Part shown: piece by piece, positions 31,792-41,145 of the stretch
Layout: the number at the start of each line of letters is the position of its first letter
How positions within the stretch are numbered: position 1 is the first letter of the stretch
Origin: JAOZPE01 sp964601275
Lineage (GTDB): Bacteria > Krumholzibacteriota > Krumholzibacteriia > JAJRXK01
Direction of reading: 5' to 3'
Assembly (NCBI GenBank): GCA_964601275.1
Contig: CAZRMV010000009.1
Location: 1 to 64,000 of the forward strand
DNA length: 64,000 nucleotides
The notes under the pieces: generated by a model
What the model was told of the DNA's origin: nothing
What the model saw: the letters and a program-made list of their open reading frames with translations, nothing else
The model's database searches: none
Made by a program: the position numbers and the translations under genes

Positions 31792-33762
31792 ATGGACCGC
31801 CGTCGCCTTCTCTTCCTCGTCTTCATCGCGCTCTCCTCGTGGCTTCTTCTCGAGGCGGCGCCGCCGTTCACTCCCTGGTCGGTGGCCGGCCCGGGCGATT
31901 GGGACTTCAGCGCGTCGGCGGCCCGGCGCACCTCCGGGGCGGTCTTCACCAACATCGGAAACGTCGGATTGAGCGTCACCAATGTGGGGTACTTCGGCAA
32001 CCTCCTGAATCCGACCCTCAGTTCGCCCAGCTTCGAGTACCCGCTCAACTCGAAGGTCGAGCACATGTTCGTGGGGGGAATCTGGGTGGGCGCCATCGAG
32101 GCCGCCGGAGACACCCTGGTCTCGGCCGGCGCCGATGATACCAGTTCGGGTCAATCCTCACCTACCCAGGAGTACGGGCCGTTGCCCGAGGACTCCATCG
32201 TGGCCCTCAGCTCGAACCCTCTCAGCCCCAATTTCTCCACCGCCGCCCTGGCCGACCAGGAATTCGATTTCTCGATGTACGACGAGCTGGGTCCGGGTGA
32301 CGCGAGCACCGACGATCCCCACATCGCGATGGGGCTGCGGGTGGACACCAAGGTGCTGGCCTACTCCCCGCCGTACGCGGACGATTTCGTCATCATCGAC
32401 TTCACGGTGGAGAACGTGAGCGACCAGGAACTCAGCCAGGTCTATCTGGGCTGGTACAACGAACTGAGCGTGGGCAACACCACGGTGACCATTCCCGGCG
32501 ATGAGACCAACGGCTGGAACTTCTACGACGATCGCAATGGTTTCATCGCGCCGGGTGACTATCCGGACGATCCCGAGGCGAGGATCATGTATTGCCACGA
32601 CGCCGACGGCGAGGGGGGCAAGGCCGAATCGTGGGCCGGGGTGAGGATCCTGGGCGTGGAGGGTGGGTTTCCCCCGGTGCTTTCCTATCGGCAGTGGCGC
32701 TTCAACGACGCCCGCCGTCGTTTCGACACCGGGAAGTACCAGTTCATGTCCTCGGGCAAGATCGACCGCGGCAAGGATGGGACCACCGACTTCGACGCCA
32801 TCGGCAACTGGTCGTCGATGGTGGCGGTGGGCCCTTGGCCGGTCCTCTTGCCCGGCGACCAGGCGCACTTCACCATCGCGCTGGTGGCCGGGCCGGACAG
32901 CACCGGGATGGTGCGCAACAGCCAGGTGGCCCAGAGCACCTTCGACGCGGGCTTCCAGCTTCCGTCCGGGCCCCCCAGCCCGGTGCTGGAGGTCAGTACC
33001 GCCGAGAACGAGGTCATCCTGCGCTGGAATCCCGGCGAGGAACCCGGGGACGAGTACGACGCCACCCTGGCCTCTCCCGAGTACCACCGCAGCGAATTCA
33101 CCGGAGAGTACGATTTCCAGGGCTACCGGATCTACCGCATCGACGGCGAGGCCATCACCGGCGATCCCTTCGAACAGGCGACCCTGCTCGCCGAGTACGA
33201 CCGCGTGGTCTGGCCCGACGGGACGCCGGATATCTGGGGATTCAATCTGGGCCTGCCTCCGATGACCGCCGACGGGAAGCGCGAGTTCATCGACCGGGGA
33301 GTCCGGGACGGTTTCCCGTACTGGTACGCGGTGACCTCCTATGCCAACCGCCAACCGCGACTCGGGCTGGACGAACTCGAGAGCGGGTTCAACGAGAACT
33401 CCGTCCTGGTGATTCCCGGGTCGGCGCCCGGTGGGCCGGGCAATCCCAGTCCGGTGGGGGTGTATCCGAACCCGTACCGGGGCAGCTCGCTCTTCGACGA
33501 CCGCAGGCCCACTGGGGAACCCGCCGAGCTGGGCCGCAAGATCTACTTCACCAACGTTCCCGCCCGGGCGGAGATCTCCATCTTCAACATCAGCGGAACC
33601 CTGGTGGACAAGCTGCGCCGGGAGGACGATTCCACCGGCCAGGTCGCCTGGGACATGCTCAGCGAGCACACCCGCGCCCTGGCTCCGGGCCTCTACGTCT
33701 TTGCCGTGGAGAACCTGGATACCGGGGAGATCCAGCGCGGGAAATTCGTGATCCTGAAGTGA
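31792..33762 (+). CDS. Large secreted protein with T9SS-like C-terminal region
   Basis: A 656-residue exported protein. It has a short signal (LLFLVFIALSSWLLLEA). Its body repeats a theme found in FCB-group proteins: FTNIGNVGLSVTNVGYFGNL, VEHMFVGGIWVGAIEAAGDTLVS, a FTVENVSDQELSQVYLGWY segment and a Ca-binding-like DADGEGG. A fibronectin-like region (VILRWNPGEEPGDEY, FQGYRIYRID) precedes the C-terminal sorting-like domain: VGVYPNPYRGSS, FNISGTLVDKLR and ALAPGLYVFAVEN, ending GKFVILK. The function is unknown. It may form surface or extracellular structures. A probable promoter with an inverted repeat lies 50 bp upstream. Confidence 0.82.
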   Translation: MDRRRLLFLVFIALSSWLLLEAAPPFTPWSVAGPGDWDFSASAARRTSGAVFTNIGNVGLSVTNVGYFGNLLNPTLSSPSFEYPLNSKVEHMFVGGIWVGAIEAAGDTLVSAGADDTSSGQSSPTQEYGPLPEDSIVALSSNPLSPNFSTAALADQEFDFSMYDELGPGDASTDDPHIAMGLRVDTKVLAYSPPYADDFVIIDFTVENVSDQELSQVYLGWYNELSVGNTTVTIPGDETNGWNFYDDRNGFIAPGDYPDDPEARIMYCHDADGEGGKAESWAGVRILGVEGGFPPVLSYRQWRFNDARRRFDTGKYQFMSSGKIDRGKDGTTDFDAIGNWSSMVAVGPWPVLLPGDQAHFTIALVAGPDSTGMVRNSQVAQSTFDAGFQLPSGPPSPVLEVSTAENEVILRWNPGEEPGDEYDATLASPEYHRSEFTGEYDFQGYRIYRIDGEAITGDPFEQATLLAEYDRVVWPDGTPDIWGFNLGLPPMTADGKREFIDRGVRDGFPYWYAVTSYANRQPRLGLDELESGFNENSVLVIPGSAPGGPGNPSPVGVYPNPYRGSSLFDDRRPTGEPAELGRKIYFTNVPARAEISIFNISGTLVDKLRREDDSTGQVAWDMLSEHTRALAPGLYVFAVENLDTGEIQRGKFVILK

Positions 33763-33796
33763 CCCTTCCGCCGGGGGCGCCGGTCGCCGGAGAATC

Positions 33797-34258
33797 ATGA
33801 CGGACGACACGCTCTACCGTTTCCAACTGAGACCTCCGGCCGCCGGCGCCCCGGTGACCATCCGCTCGATCCTCGACCGCCTTCCCTCCATTCCCGGAAT
33901 CACCTCCCGCGGCGATGGGTTCTTCCACTTCGGGGACGAGGATGCCGACGGGGTGATGGGGATAAGGCTCCAGGCGGAGGGGGATGAACTCCGCCGGATC
34001 GAGGTGGAGATCCCCCGGCCGTGGGTGATGCAACGGGGACCGCGGGTCTTCGCCATCGTGTTCATGCTCCAGGGTTGGACCGGTTGGGAGGTCTACGATC
34101 CCCAGATCGGCGACACCCTGGAGCGGGAGGCGGTGTTGCAGGGATTGGTGGCGATGCGCCAGGCCCAGATGGAACAACAGGGAGGAAAGGTGCCCCGGCC
34201 CCGGGTGGAGGACACCGTCGAGCCCGCGCCGCGCCGAAAGCGTTGGCGGTGGTGGTAG
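33797..34258 (+). CDS. Hypothetical cytoplasmic protein
   Basis: A 153-residue alpha/beta protein starting 35 bp after the secreted-protein stop, so probably cotranscribed. It lacks a signal peptide. Visible features are IRSILDRLPSIPGI, FHFGDEDADGVMGIRL and VEIPRPWVMQRGPRVFAIVFML, and a very basic Trp-rich tail (RRKRWRWW). Codon composition matches the neighbours. I do not recognise a family. Confidence 0.65.
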   Translation: MTDDTLYRFQLRPPAAGAPVTIRSILDRLPSIPGITSRGDGFFHFGDEDADGVMGIRLQAEGDELRRIEVEIPRPWVMQRGPRVFAIVFMLQGWTGWEVYDPQIGDTLEREAVLQGLVAMRQAQMEQQGGKVPRPRVEDTVEPAPRRKRWRWW

Positions 34259-34310
34259 AGATTCTCCTGATCCACTTCCGGACGCGCAAACCCGATTGGA
34301 GAGGAAGATC

Positions 34311-36920
34311 ATGAAGCTCCGTCGTCTCGTGTTCTCGTGCTGGATGATCATGCTGTTCTGCCGGCTGGTACTCGCCGGGGCATCCTTCGCCGCCGCGCGC
34401 GAGCTTCCGGTCGATTCCTGGCTGGTGGCGCCTCCTTCGCCCCTGGCCTTGCCGGCGCTGCACGAGGAACCGCCCCGTCCGGTCGAGGCGAAGGATCTCC
34501 TGGAGCCGCCGCTCGTCGGGCTGGACGCGTTGTGGCCGGCGGAGGGAAGAGACTGGCACTGGCCCCGCGAGGTGGTCAAGTGGGAGAAGGTAAGGAGCGC
34601 CGAATCCGGGCTCGATCTGGACGAGTTGGGAGACAGGGCTGCGGCGGCGGAAGGACGACAGGCCCTGGCCGCCTTCTATCTCCGCGTCGATCGCTTCGTG
34701 GATCTCACCCTGAGGGTGGACAGCTCCCACCCGCTGCAGCTCTTCGTCGATGGGAAGAAGGTGGAGGAGAAGACCGCCGCCGGGGGATTGGAGAAGCAGC
34801 TCCCGCTGGAACGGGGCAAACACCGTGTCCTCGTCCGCACCGTGCGCGAGCCGGGCTCGAAGGACGGGTGGACCCTTTCGGCGGTGGTGAAGACCACCGA
34901 CGAGGCAGCCCGCATCGCGACCGATCTCTCTCCCCGGCACGCCCTGCTCCTGTCCGATCTCCTCGACGCGCGCGCCATCGGAGGGCTTGAACTGTCCGAC
35001 GACGGCCGTTATCTCGCCTGGCGCCTGAGCCAGCCGGCGGTTCCCGCGGACGGGCGCCGGAGCTGGTGGGAGATCCACGCCGTCGCCGACGGCTCGCTGG
35101 TCCGCTCCTTCGAAGGGGAAGGCGGCACTTCGGGTTTCGCCTGGGTTCCCGGGGAAGGCCATCGCTACAGCTTCACCACCACCAAGGACGGCAAGACCAC
35201 CCTGTGGATCGCCGGCCTCCAGGGCCAACCCACCGAGACGATCGTCGAGGACATCGAACACTTCGGCGACTACCGTTGGCTGCCGGACGCGAGCGGCGTG
35301 GTCTTCACCATGACCGAGAAGGGCAAGGAGAAGCACGAGGACTTCAAGCGTTACCGGAACCTCGCCGACCGCTGGAGTGATTACCGCGACAAGGGCTACT
35401 TGTACCTCGCATCGTATCCGGCGGGGACGATCCAGCGCCTGACCGCGGGAGTGGAGACCACGAGCCTTCTCGACATCTCACCTGACGGCCGCACCGTCCT
35501 CTTCTCCCGCGAACTCCAGGACAAGACCGAAAGACCGTTCAGCCTCGTCGAATACTACGAGCTCGACCTGGACACGCTGGCCGCGCGGAAGATCTTCCAG
35601 AGCAAGTGGTCCGGCGATGCCGCGTATTCCCCCGACGGCCGTACCCTCGCGGTGCAGGGAGGTCCCGACGCCTTCGGGCGCATCGGCGTCGCGCTCCCCG
35701 ACAGCATCATCCCCAACGACTACGACCAGCAGTTGTACCTCTTGGATCGCAAGAGCGGCGAGGTGACTCCCATCACCCTCGACTTCGACCCCTCCATCCG
35801 TTCGTTCCGGTGGTCGAAGAAGGATGGCGCGCTGTACTGCACCGCGGAAACCGGCAGCCGCGTGCTGCTCTACCGTTACGATTCCCGGCGGAATCGTTTC
35901 GAGCGCCTGCCCGACGCGGGCGAAGTGGCCACCCACCTGGCGATCAGCCGGGACGGGAAATGGCTCGCCTATGTCGGCGAGTCGTCCAACGATCCCGAGC
36001 GCATCTACGTGCAGAAGGCCCAGGCCCATTCGAAACCCCGTCTGATGGCCGACCCGAACGGGGCCCGCTACGACCGGGTCGAGCTGGGGAAGGTGGAGGA
36101 CTGGGACTTCACCACGAGCGACGGGACCAGGATCATCGGGAGGATCTACTATCCGCCGGGATTCAAACCCAAGGGTCCGCGGAGTTGGCCGTGCATCGTC
36201 TACTACTACGGGGGAACCCTACCAGTGACCCGCGATTTCGGGGGGAGGTATCCCAAGAACTGGTGGGCGGCCAACGGCTACGTGGTGTACGTCCTCCAAC
36301 CCAGCGGCGCCACCGGCTTCGGGCAGGAGTTCAGCGCCCGACACGTGGACGATTGGGGCCGGCGGGCCGGGCGGGAGATCCTGGAGGGAACCGAGAAGTT
36401 CCTGGCCGCCCATGACTTCGTCGACCCCGAGCGGGTGGGGTGCCTCGGCGCCAGCTACGGCGGCTTCATGACCGAGTACCTGGTCAGCCACAGCGAGCTC
36501 TTCGCCGGGGCGGTGAGCCACGCCGGCATCTCCTTCCTGGGTTCCTACTGGGGACAGGGCGACTGGGGCGCGTTCTACAGCGCGGTGGCCACCGCCGGCA
36601 AGTATCCGTGGAACGCGCCGCGCTTCTACCAGGAGCAGGGCAGCTTCTTCAACGCCGATCGGATCCACACCCCGCTTCTGCTCCTGCACGGGGACATCGA
36701 CAACAACGTGCCGCCCGGAGAGAGCGAGCAGCTCTATACCGCCCTGAAGGTGCTCGGCCGCGAGGTCGAGTTCATCCGCATCGGCGGCGAGCGGCACTGG
36801 ATCCTCAAGTACCCCCACCGCCAGCTCTGGAGCCGCACCATCGTCGCCTGGTTCGACCGCACCCTGAAGGGCGACCGCCGCTGGTGGGATCACCTCTGGG
36901 GCGACGACCAGAAGGAGTGA
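34311..36920 (+). CDS. S9-family prolyl oligopeptidase/dipeptidyl-peptidase-like serine peptidase, exported
   Basis: An 869-residue peptidase. The N-terminal signal is LVFSCWMIMLFCRLVLAG. A beta-propeller region (about 190-590) contains repeated WD-like strands, and TolB-like DxxPDG motifs such as ISPDGRTVLF and YSPDGRTLAV. The alpha/beta-hydrolase domain has the nucleophile Ser715 in GASYGGFM, Asp797 in HGDIDNNVPP and His829 in GERHW, the complete S9 triad. It cleaves short peptides in the periplasm for amino-acid scavenging. The ATG at 34311 has an AGAGGA site. The preceding hypothetical gene lies 52 bp upstream. Confidence 0.93.
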   Translation: MKLRRLVFSCWMIMLFCRLVLAGASFAAARELPVDSWLVAPPSPLALPALHEEPPRPVEAKDLLEPPLVGLDALWPAEGRDWHWPREVVKWEKVRSAESGLDLDELGDRAAAAEGRQALAAFYLRVDRFVDLTLRVDSSHPLQLFVDGKKVEEKTAAGGLEKQLPLERGKHRVLVRTVREPGSKDGWTLSAVVKTTDEAARIATDLSPRHALLLSDLLDARAIGGLELSDDGRYLAWRLSQPAVPADGRRSWWEIHAVADGSLVRSFEGEGGTSGFAWVPGEGHRYSFTTTKDGKTTLWIAGLQGQPTETIVEDIEHFGDYRWLPDASGVVFTMTEKGKEKHEDFKRYRNLADRWSDYRDKGYLYLASYPAGTIQRLTAGVETTSLLDISPDGRTVLFSRELQDKTERPFSLVEYYELDLDTLAARKIFQSKWSGDAAYSPDGRTLAVQGGPDAFGRIGVALPDSIIPNDYDQQLYLLDRKSGEVTPITLDFDPSIRSFRWSKKDGALYCTAETGSRVLLYRYDSRRNRFERLPDAGEVATHLAISRDGKWLAYVGESSNDPERIYVQKAQAHSKPRLMADPNGARYDRVELGKVEDWDFTTSDGTRIIGRIYYPPGFKPKGPRSWPCIVYYYGGTLPVTRDFGGRYPKNWWAANGYVVYVLQPSGATGFGQEFSARHVDDWGRRAGREILEGTEKFLAAHDFVDPERVGCLGASYGGFMTEYLVSHSELFAGAVSHAGISFLGSYWGQGDWGAFYSAVATAGKYPWNAPRFYQEQGSFFNADRIHTPLLLLHGDIDNNVPPGESEQLYTALKVLGREVEFIRIGGERHWILKYPHRQLWSRTIVAWFDRTLKGDRRWWDHLWGDDQKE

Positions 36921-37018
36921 TTCCATGCCCCCGGGGACCGCGGGCGTTCCCGGAGGCCGCGCGTCACTCCCGGCGGCGCCCGCGTTCCGGGCTGGGATGC
37001 CGTTCCAGGACGACCGTC

Positions 37019-37849
37019 CTATTCCTTCGGCACCACGATGAAGGACGTGCGGTCGACGCCGGTGTTTCCATTGGCGGGATCATAGGCATAGATGAGCACG
37101 GTGTAGACGCCCGGTTCGGTGGCGGTGAACTCGCCGGAGAAACGGCTGGTGATGCCCGCGTACTCCAGCGGCACCTTCGCGGCCGTCTCGCCCTCCTTGC
37201 TCACCACCGCGGTCACCTCGTAACGGTCAGCGTCCCACAGTCCGCCCGGGGTGATCGGACAACCGCACATCATCACCACGTTCGCTTCCAGATGGATCTG
37301 TTGGGGCAGGCCGGGCCATACCGAGTGCGCGGCGGGGGCGAGCGCGTCGACCGCGAAACCGGGCATGATCAACAGGAAGGCGTCGCCGGCCTCGATGTGT
37401 TTTCCTGGGACCAACCACTGGGTGGCCGATACCCGGTTGGCCGCCTGCCGTTGACCTTGCGGTCCGTAGGCGGTGATCTCCACCCATCGGGGTCGGTCGA
37501 GGTCGAGGGTGGCGGTGAAGGCAGCCGAGCCCTCCACCGCGAGGGCTTCTCCGCGCGTTCGGGGTTCCTTCATGATGCGCCGGGTGTCGCCGGTCGTTCC
37601 CTGGGTCCGTCCGGAGGCCAACAGTTCCCCGGTGTCCGCGTCCTTGATGGTCACGAGCGCCCCCCCGATGGAACTTCCGATGAACTTGGCGTCCTTGGCC
37701 AGGACCCGGACCACCACCCGGGTCTCCTCCGCCCGGGCGGTTCCGCCGACCGCGGACAGCCCGCACAGAAGCAAGAAGGCTGCGGTCAGGAGACGGCGGA
37801 TGGAATGGATCGAAGGAGGGGTTGGATGGAAAGCGCGATGGGCCGGCAT
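37019..37849 (-). CDS. Secreted hypothetical protein with Ig-like beta domains
   Basis: A 276-residue exported protein. The signal region includes LLTAAFLLLCGLSAVGGTARA. Two beta-sandwich-like parts follow: VRVLAKDAKFIGSSIGGALVTIKDADTGELL resembles a carboxypeptidase-regulatory or Ig-like strand set, and the C-terminal RFSGEFTATEPGVYTVLIYAYDPANGNTG a periplasmic Ig-like fold. An unusual MMCGCPI segment with two Cys (about 195-201) could bind metal or form a disulfide. I do not recognise the family. The ATG has an AGGAG site. Upstream, TATTAT (37928-37933, minus strand) may be its -10. Confidence 0.7.
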   Translation of the reverse strand: MPAHRAFHPTPPSIHSIRRLLTAAFLLLCGLSAVGGTARAEETRVVVRVLAKDAKFIGSSIGGALVTIKDADTGELLASGRTQGTTGDTRRIMKEPRTRGEALAVEGSAAFTATLDLDRPRWVEITAYGPQGQRQAANRVSATQWLVPGKHIEAGDAFLLIMPGFAVDALAPAAHSVWPGLPQQIHLEANVVMMCGCPITPGGLWDADRYEVTAVVSKEGETAAKVPLEYAGITSRFSGEFTATEPGVYTVLIYAYDPANGNTGVDRTSFIVVPKE

Positions 37850-37999
37850 GGCTGCTCCTGGGTGAATGGGATTCCTGGGGGAAGCGAGATTCCCTCGCGT
37901 CCGATGGAACGGAACGACCTCCCTTGGATAATAGGAACCGGGCGATGGCGCCGCTTCCCGCCGGTCGCAGCCGCGCGGGGGGCGGTGGAACGGAGGGAG

Positions 38000-38929
38000 T
38001 CAGGGTGTGCGAGGGCCCAACTGGTTCATCAGTCCCACCCGCACAAGCGTTCCGGCGGGAAGGTCTTCCCCGGCGAGGGAGAACGCCGCCCCCACTTCCA
38101 GCGTCCATCGCTCGCTCAGGGAATACAGGAGGGAGGGACCGAGGGTGAGGAGCGTGCGCCGGTTCAGTTCCTGTCGGGCGTCGAAGGAGGTGTCGACCCA
38201 CGGATCGCCCCACAGGCCCGAGAAGCCCACCTTGATCGCGACCCGGGAGCTCGCGGTCCACCCCGCTTCCAGCTCGAGCAGCCGTTCGTCCCCGGGATCG
38301 AGCTGGAAGTCACGGTTCTCGTTGCGCCAGCGGTATCCGGCCTCGGCGTTCAACCAGCCGTAGGGCCACAACGAACGTCCGGCCCGCAGGCGGAGGGTCC
38401 AGTCGGTCTGGCCTTCCCCCAGGGGCTGTTGGTAGATGCTCCGGGGCAGGTCGGCGGTGGGGAGTTTCCACTCGAGGGAGGAACTGAAGACCCATCGCCC
38501 GCCCTGGAACAGGCGCACCGCGGCGCCCAGGCGCACATCTCCGAGCCCCCTTCCCGGCTCGACCTCGTCGTTGTCGTTGGAGAACTCGGTGGCGTGCCAT
38601 GGGGCCTTGGCGAAGACCTCCAAGCGCTCGAACAGGCCGTAGGCCGCTTCGAGCACCACGGTGGCCACCCGGTATCTCCCGCCGGTCTGGAAGTCGAAGG
38701 GGATGCGGTCACCCGGCTGCACCGGGCGTCCGTCCGGGAAGCTCTTTCCCGTATCGAGGGTGTCGTTCGCGAACTTCTCGGTGGCGGAGTATCCGGAGAC
38801 GCCCAGTTTCCACCACAGATTCCCCTTGGCCTGGGTCCAGGCCGAGGCCTCCGCGCTCGCGGCCCAGCCCAGGCCAAGGGTGAAACCCATCCAGATCGCT
38901 GCTCTCACCGAGCGCTTCGCCGATCTCAC
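38000..38929 (-). CDS. Outer-membrane beta-barrel protein (transporter-like)
   Basis: About 309 residues from a GTG at 38929; GTG 38908 or ATG 38890 are alternatives and the exact start is uncertain. The signal is FTLGLGWAASAEASA. The body is a string of amphipathic strands with aromatic girdles: LWWKLGVSGYSAT, YRVATVVLEAAYGLFERLEVFAKAPW, LRLRAGRSLWPYGWLNAEAGYRW. The type is like the transporter/FadL-related or MetA-pathway porin families of unknown substrate. The gene begins 8 bp after the DUF3179 lipoprotein stop, so the two form an operon read leftward. Confidence 0.75.
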   Translation of the reverse strand: MRSAKRSVRAAIWMGFTLGLGWAASAEASAWTQAKGNLWWKLGVSGYSATEKFANDTLDTGKSFPDGRPVQPGDRIPFDFQTGGRYRVATVVLEAAYGLFERLEVFAKAPWHATEFSNDNDEVEPGRGLGDVRLGAAVRLFQGGRWVFSSSLEWKLPTADLPRSIYQQPLGEGQTDWTLRLRAGRSLWPYGWLNAEAGYRWRNENRDFQLDPGDERLLELEAGWTASSRVAIKVGFSGLWGDPWVDTSFDARQELNRRTLLTLGPSLLYSLSERWTLEVGAAFSLAGEDLPAGTLVRVGLMNQLGPRTP

Positions 38930-38936
38930 CGAGAGC

Positions 38937-40205
38937 TCACGGCGCCACGCCCCAGCCCAGATCGAGGGTGACCCCGGGGGCTCCCCGGTGGAAGAACACC
39001 AACATGCGCCGCGTGCGGTCGAAGACCACCGCGATGGGCATGCCTGCGATCTCATCCTTGATCACGCCGCGTTCGCTTCCCGTCTGCGCCACCACCTCAT
39101 CGAGGACGTAGGCCCTCTGCACTCCGCCGGCGACCAGGCCGAAGGTCATGGCCTTGCCGGGAAAGAGGGGATCGGGCGCGGGATTGGTCGCGGCGAAGGT
39201 GTCGTGGTCGTTCTGCCGGTAGTCGCCGTAGGGATAGACGGAGTAGTCGAGCCCGCTTCCGGTGTTGGAGGAGAGCACGCGGGTGTCCGGGTGGAGCTGC
39301 AGCCAGCTTTCCCAGGTGGTCTCGATGCAGGGCACTCCGCGCGACAGCATCTGCCCCATCTTCGCGCCGGTCACACCTTGTCGCCGCAACTGGGGCCAGA
39401 GGGTTCCCGAGGCGTGGTCGTACATGACCAGGTTGGAATTGTAGAGATTGCCCGAGACCCCGAAGCTGCCCTGGGCAGAACCGTCGAAGATCAACACCGA
39501 GCCGGTCAAGGGACACAGGGTCACCGAGAAATCGAGCCCGCCGAAGCGTTCGTTGGCGATCTCGTGCCACCAGAGGATGTTGCGGGGGTAGGCCCGCGCC
39601 TCCTTTCCGTCCCAGACCCCGATCACGAGGTCCTGGGGCAGGAGGTAGCTCGCTTCGTTGGTTCCGGCGTCGGTGAAGCGCAAGGCTCCCTGGGGTGGGC
39701 CGGTGTTGGGCAGCGAGGGAATGCAATCCCTTCCTCCAAAGCATGCGCGGTAGATCTCTCCGCACGGGACCAGGCAGCCGTCGCCCGAAGGAATGTCCGC
39801 GTCGCGCACGCGTTCGGTCCGTCCCCAGATCTCGCTTCCGGGATAGAAGATGCTCCAGGCGAACCAGAAGGCGCTGAAGGTGTACAACTGGGGAAGGCGA
39901 ATCCCCGCCTCGGCCAAGGGGCCCGAATAGGCCTCGCCGTGCAGGTTGAACCGGGATCCGGTGACCGCGTCCACCAGGACCGGAGCTCCCGGGGGAGGAA
40001 CCCAGGCCGCGTGGTCCAGGACGAAGGCTTCCGGTCCGAAGGAAGAGGGGTCGTTGTCGGTGGAGACCACCGTTCCCTGTCCCGGGTCGAAGGGGATGGG
40101 GGGAAGGGTGCCTCCGTCGTCTCCGGAGCAGGACGCCATGAGGGAGGCGGCCAGGACCAGGAAAAGGGCCCATCCGAACCCGCGGCGCCGGCGTTGGTGG
40201 TGCAT
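38937..40205 (-). CDS. DUF3179-family lipoprotein
   Basis: A 422-residue lipoprotein. The signal LFLVLAASLMASC carries a lipobox with Cys (about residue 25), followed by SGDDGG. The DUF3179 body reads SVTLCPLTGSVLIFDG, FGVSGNLYNSNLVMYDH, TLWPQLRRQGVTG and TFGLVAG, the usual conserved blocks. The family is outer-membrane or periplasmic of unknown function; some members sit near redox or envelope genes. The ATG at 40205 is chosen because it starts a proper signal. The downstream barrel gene is cotranscribed. Confidence 0.88.
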   Translation of the reverse strand: MHHQRRRRGFGWALFLVLAASLMASCSGDDGGTLPPIPFDPGQGTVVSTDNDPSSFGPEAFVLDHAAWVPPPGAPVLVDAVTGSRFNLHGEAYSGPLAEAGIRLPQLYTFSAFWFAWSIFYPGSEIWGRTERVRDADIPSGDGCLVPCGEIYRACFGGRDCIPSLPNTGPPQGALRFTDAGTNEASYLLPQDLVIGVWDGKEARAYPRNILWWHEIANERFGGLDFSVTLCPLTGSVLIFDGSAQGSFGVSGNLYNSNLVMYDHASGTLWPQLRRQGVTGAKMGQMLSRGVPCIETTWESWLQLHPDTRVLSSNTGSGLDYSVYPYGDYRQNDHDTFAATNPAPDPLFPGKAMTFGLVAGGVQRAYVLDEVVAQTGSERGVIKDEIAGMPIAVVFDRTRRMLVFFHRGAPGVTLDLGWGVAP

Positions 40206-40316
40206 GGTGATCGTTTCCGGGGGAGGGACGGTCGGGCACGCGGACTCGCAACGACCGCTGTGGTCCTGTACGCAGCAGCGTCCTGGGGTGTGACCCTGCC
40301 CCCCCGCAGGAGGGAA

Positions 40317-40345
40317 TGGACCCCGGGGGAGGGGAGGTCTATGCT
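40317..40345 (+). promoter_or_regulatory. Promoter for the chalcone-isomerase-like gene
   Basis: TGGACC (40317-40322), a 17-bp spacer, then TATGCT (40340-40345). Each box matches 4 of 6 consensus bases. Transcription would start near 40352 and give a leader of about 65 nt. Confidence 0.4.
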
Positions 40346-40417
40346 CGGGCCGGGCCGGTGCCGCCGGCTCGAGATTCCCGCTCGACGCGTTCACCGACTG
40401 AGAAAGGGGCCCAGCCC

Positions 40418-41032
40418 ATGAAAACACGCACATTCCTTCTGGTACTGATGCTTTCGATGGTCGTGACGCCCTTGCTGGCCTGGGGGGTCACCGAGGAGAA
40501 GTCCGGGGTGACCTATCCCGACGAGATCACCGTCGATCTGGGGGGTGGGACGGTGGAGATGATGGCGACCGGGGTCGCCCTGCGGGAGAAGACCTTCCTG
40601 AAGGTCGATGTCTACACCATCGTCTCCTACGTGGCGAAACAGACCGAGCTGGGGGACGATCCGGCGACCGGGCTGATGCTGGCCGACGTTCCCAAGCGCC
40701 TGCAGCTCGATCTGCGGCGGGGATTCTCCAGGGACAAGCTGATCCATGCCTTCAAGGAGGGAGTGGAGAAGAACTACGGTGACCGGATGGAGGAGATCGC
40801 CGATGCGATGGCCACCTTCGACGCCTACTGGACCCGTGATGCCCAGGACAAGGACCAGATCATCTTCGACTACGATCCGGCCACCGGCCTGCATACCACG
40901 CTCAACGGCAAGGAGATCGGGGTCATCGACAACAAGGTCTTCGCCCAGGCCCTGTGGAGCGTCTGGTTCGGCAAGAAGCCGGCGTCCAAGGACATGCGGA
41001 AGAAGCTGGTGGCCGAACTCCAGGCTTCCTAG
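40418..41032 (+). CDS. Chalcone-isomerase-like secreted protein
   Basis: A 204-residue protein with a signal peptide (LLVLMLSMVVTPLLA). The body resembles bacterial chalcone-isomerase-like proteins: ATGVALREKTFLKVDVYTIVSYV is the family core, followed by KRLQLDLRRGFSRDKLIHAFKEG and GKEIGVIDNKVFAQALWSVWFG. Bacterial members are periplasmic fatty-acid-binding or scaffold proteins, not flavonoid enzymes. The ATG at 40418 is preceded by AAAGGGG. It faces the DUF3179 gene divergently. The TAG stop overlaps a convergent TAG at 41029-41031. Confidence 0.85.
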   Translation: MKTRTFLLVLMLSMVVTPLLAWGVTEEKSGVTYPDEITVDLGGGTVEMMATGVALREKTFLKVDVYTIVSYVAKQTELGDDPATGLMLADVPKRLQLDLRRGFSRDKLIHAFKEGVEKNYGDRMEEIADAMATFDAYWTRDAQDKDQIIFDYDPATGLHTTLNGKEIGVIDNKVFAQALWSVWFGKKPASKDMRKKLVAELQAS

Positions 41033-41145
41033 GGTGCGAAGGAGGGGACCAGCTTCCCCTCTTCCCAGCGGTAGACCCGCGTGACCTTCAGGGTGGGACA
41101 GCACTGGGGGTAGACCGCCTCGGCCAGGGCCGATGCGGCCGGCCC
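41029..41145 (-). pseudogene. Orphan 3' gene fragment (38 codons) directly after the SpoIIE-type gene
   Basis: In frame behind the TGA of the phosphatase gene, 38 sense codons with strong GC in third positions read on to a TAG at 41031-41029. That TAG overlaps the convergent gene's TAG in a CTAG. The peptide includes AEAVYPQCCPTLKVTRVYRW and EEGKLVPSF. The pattern CCPs followed by YRW resembles the C-terminal end of small secreted or lipoproteins. The simplest reading is the remnant of a deleted gene. A stop-codon readthrough extension of the phosphatase is the alternative. Confidence 0.4.

Noticed and set aside
38661..40421. Long plus-strand open frame opposite the DUF3179 lipoprotein
   Set aside because: No family motif and compositionally a shadow. 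DUF3179 blocks on the minus strand are unmistakable.
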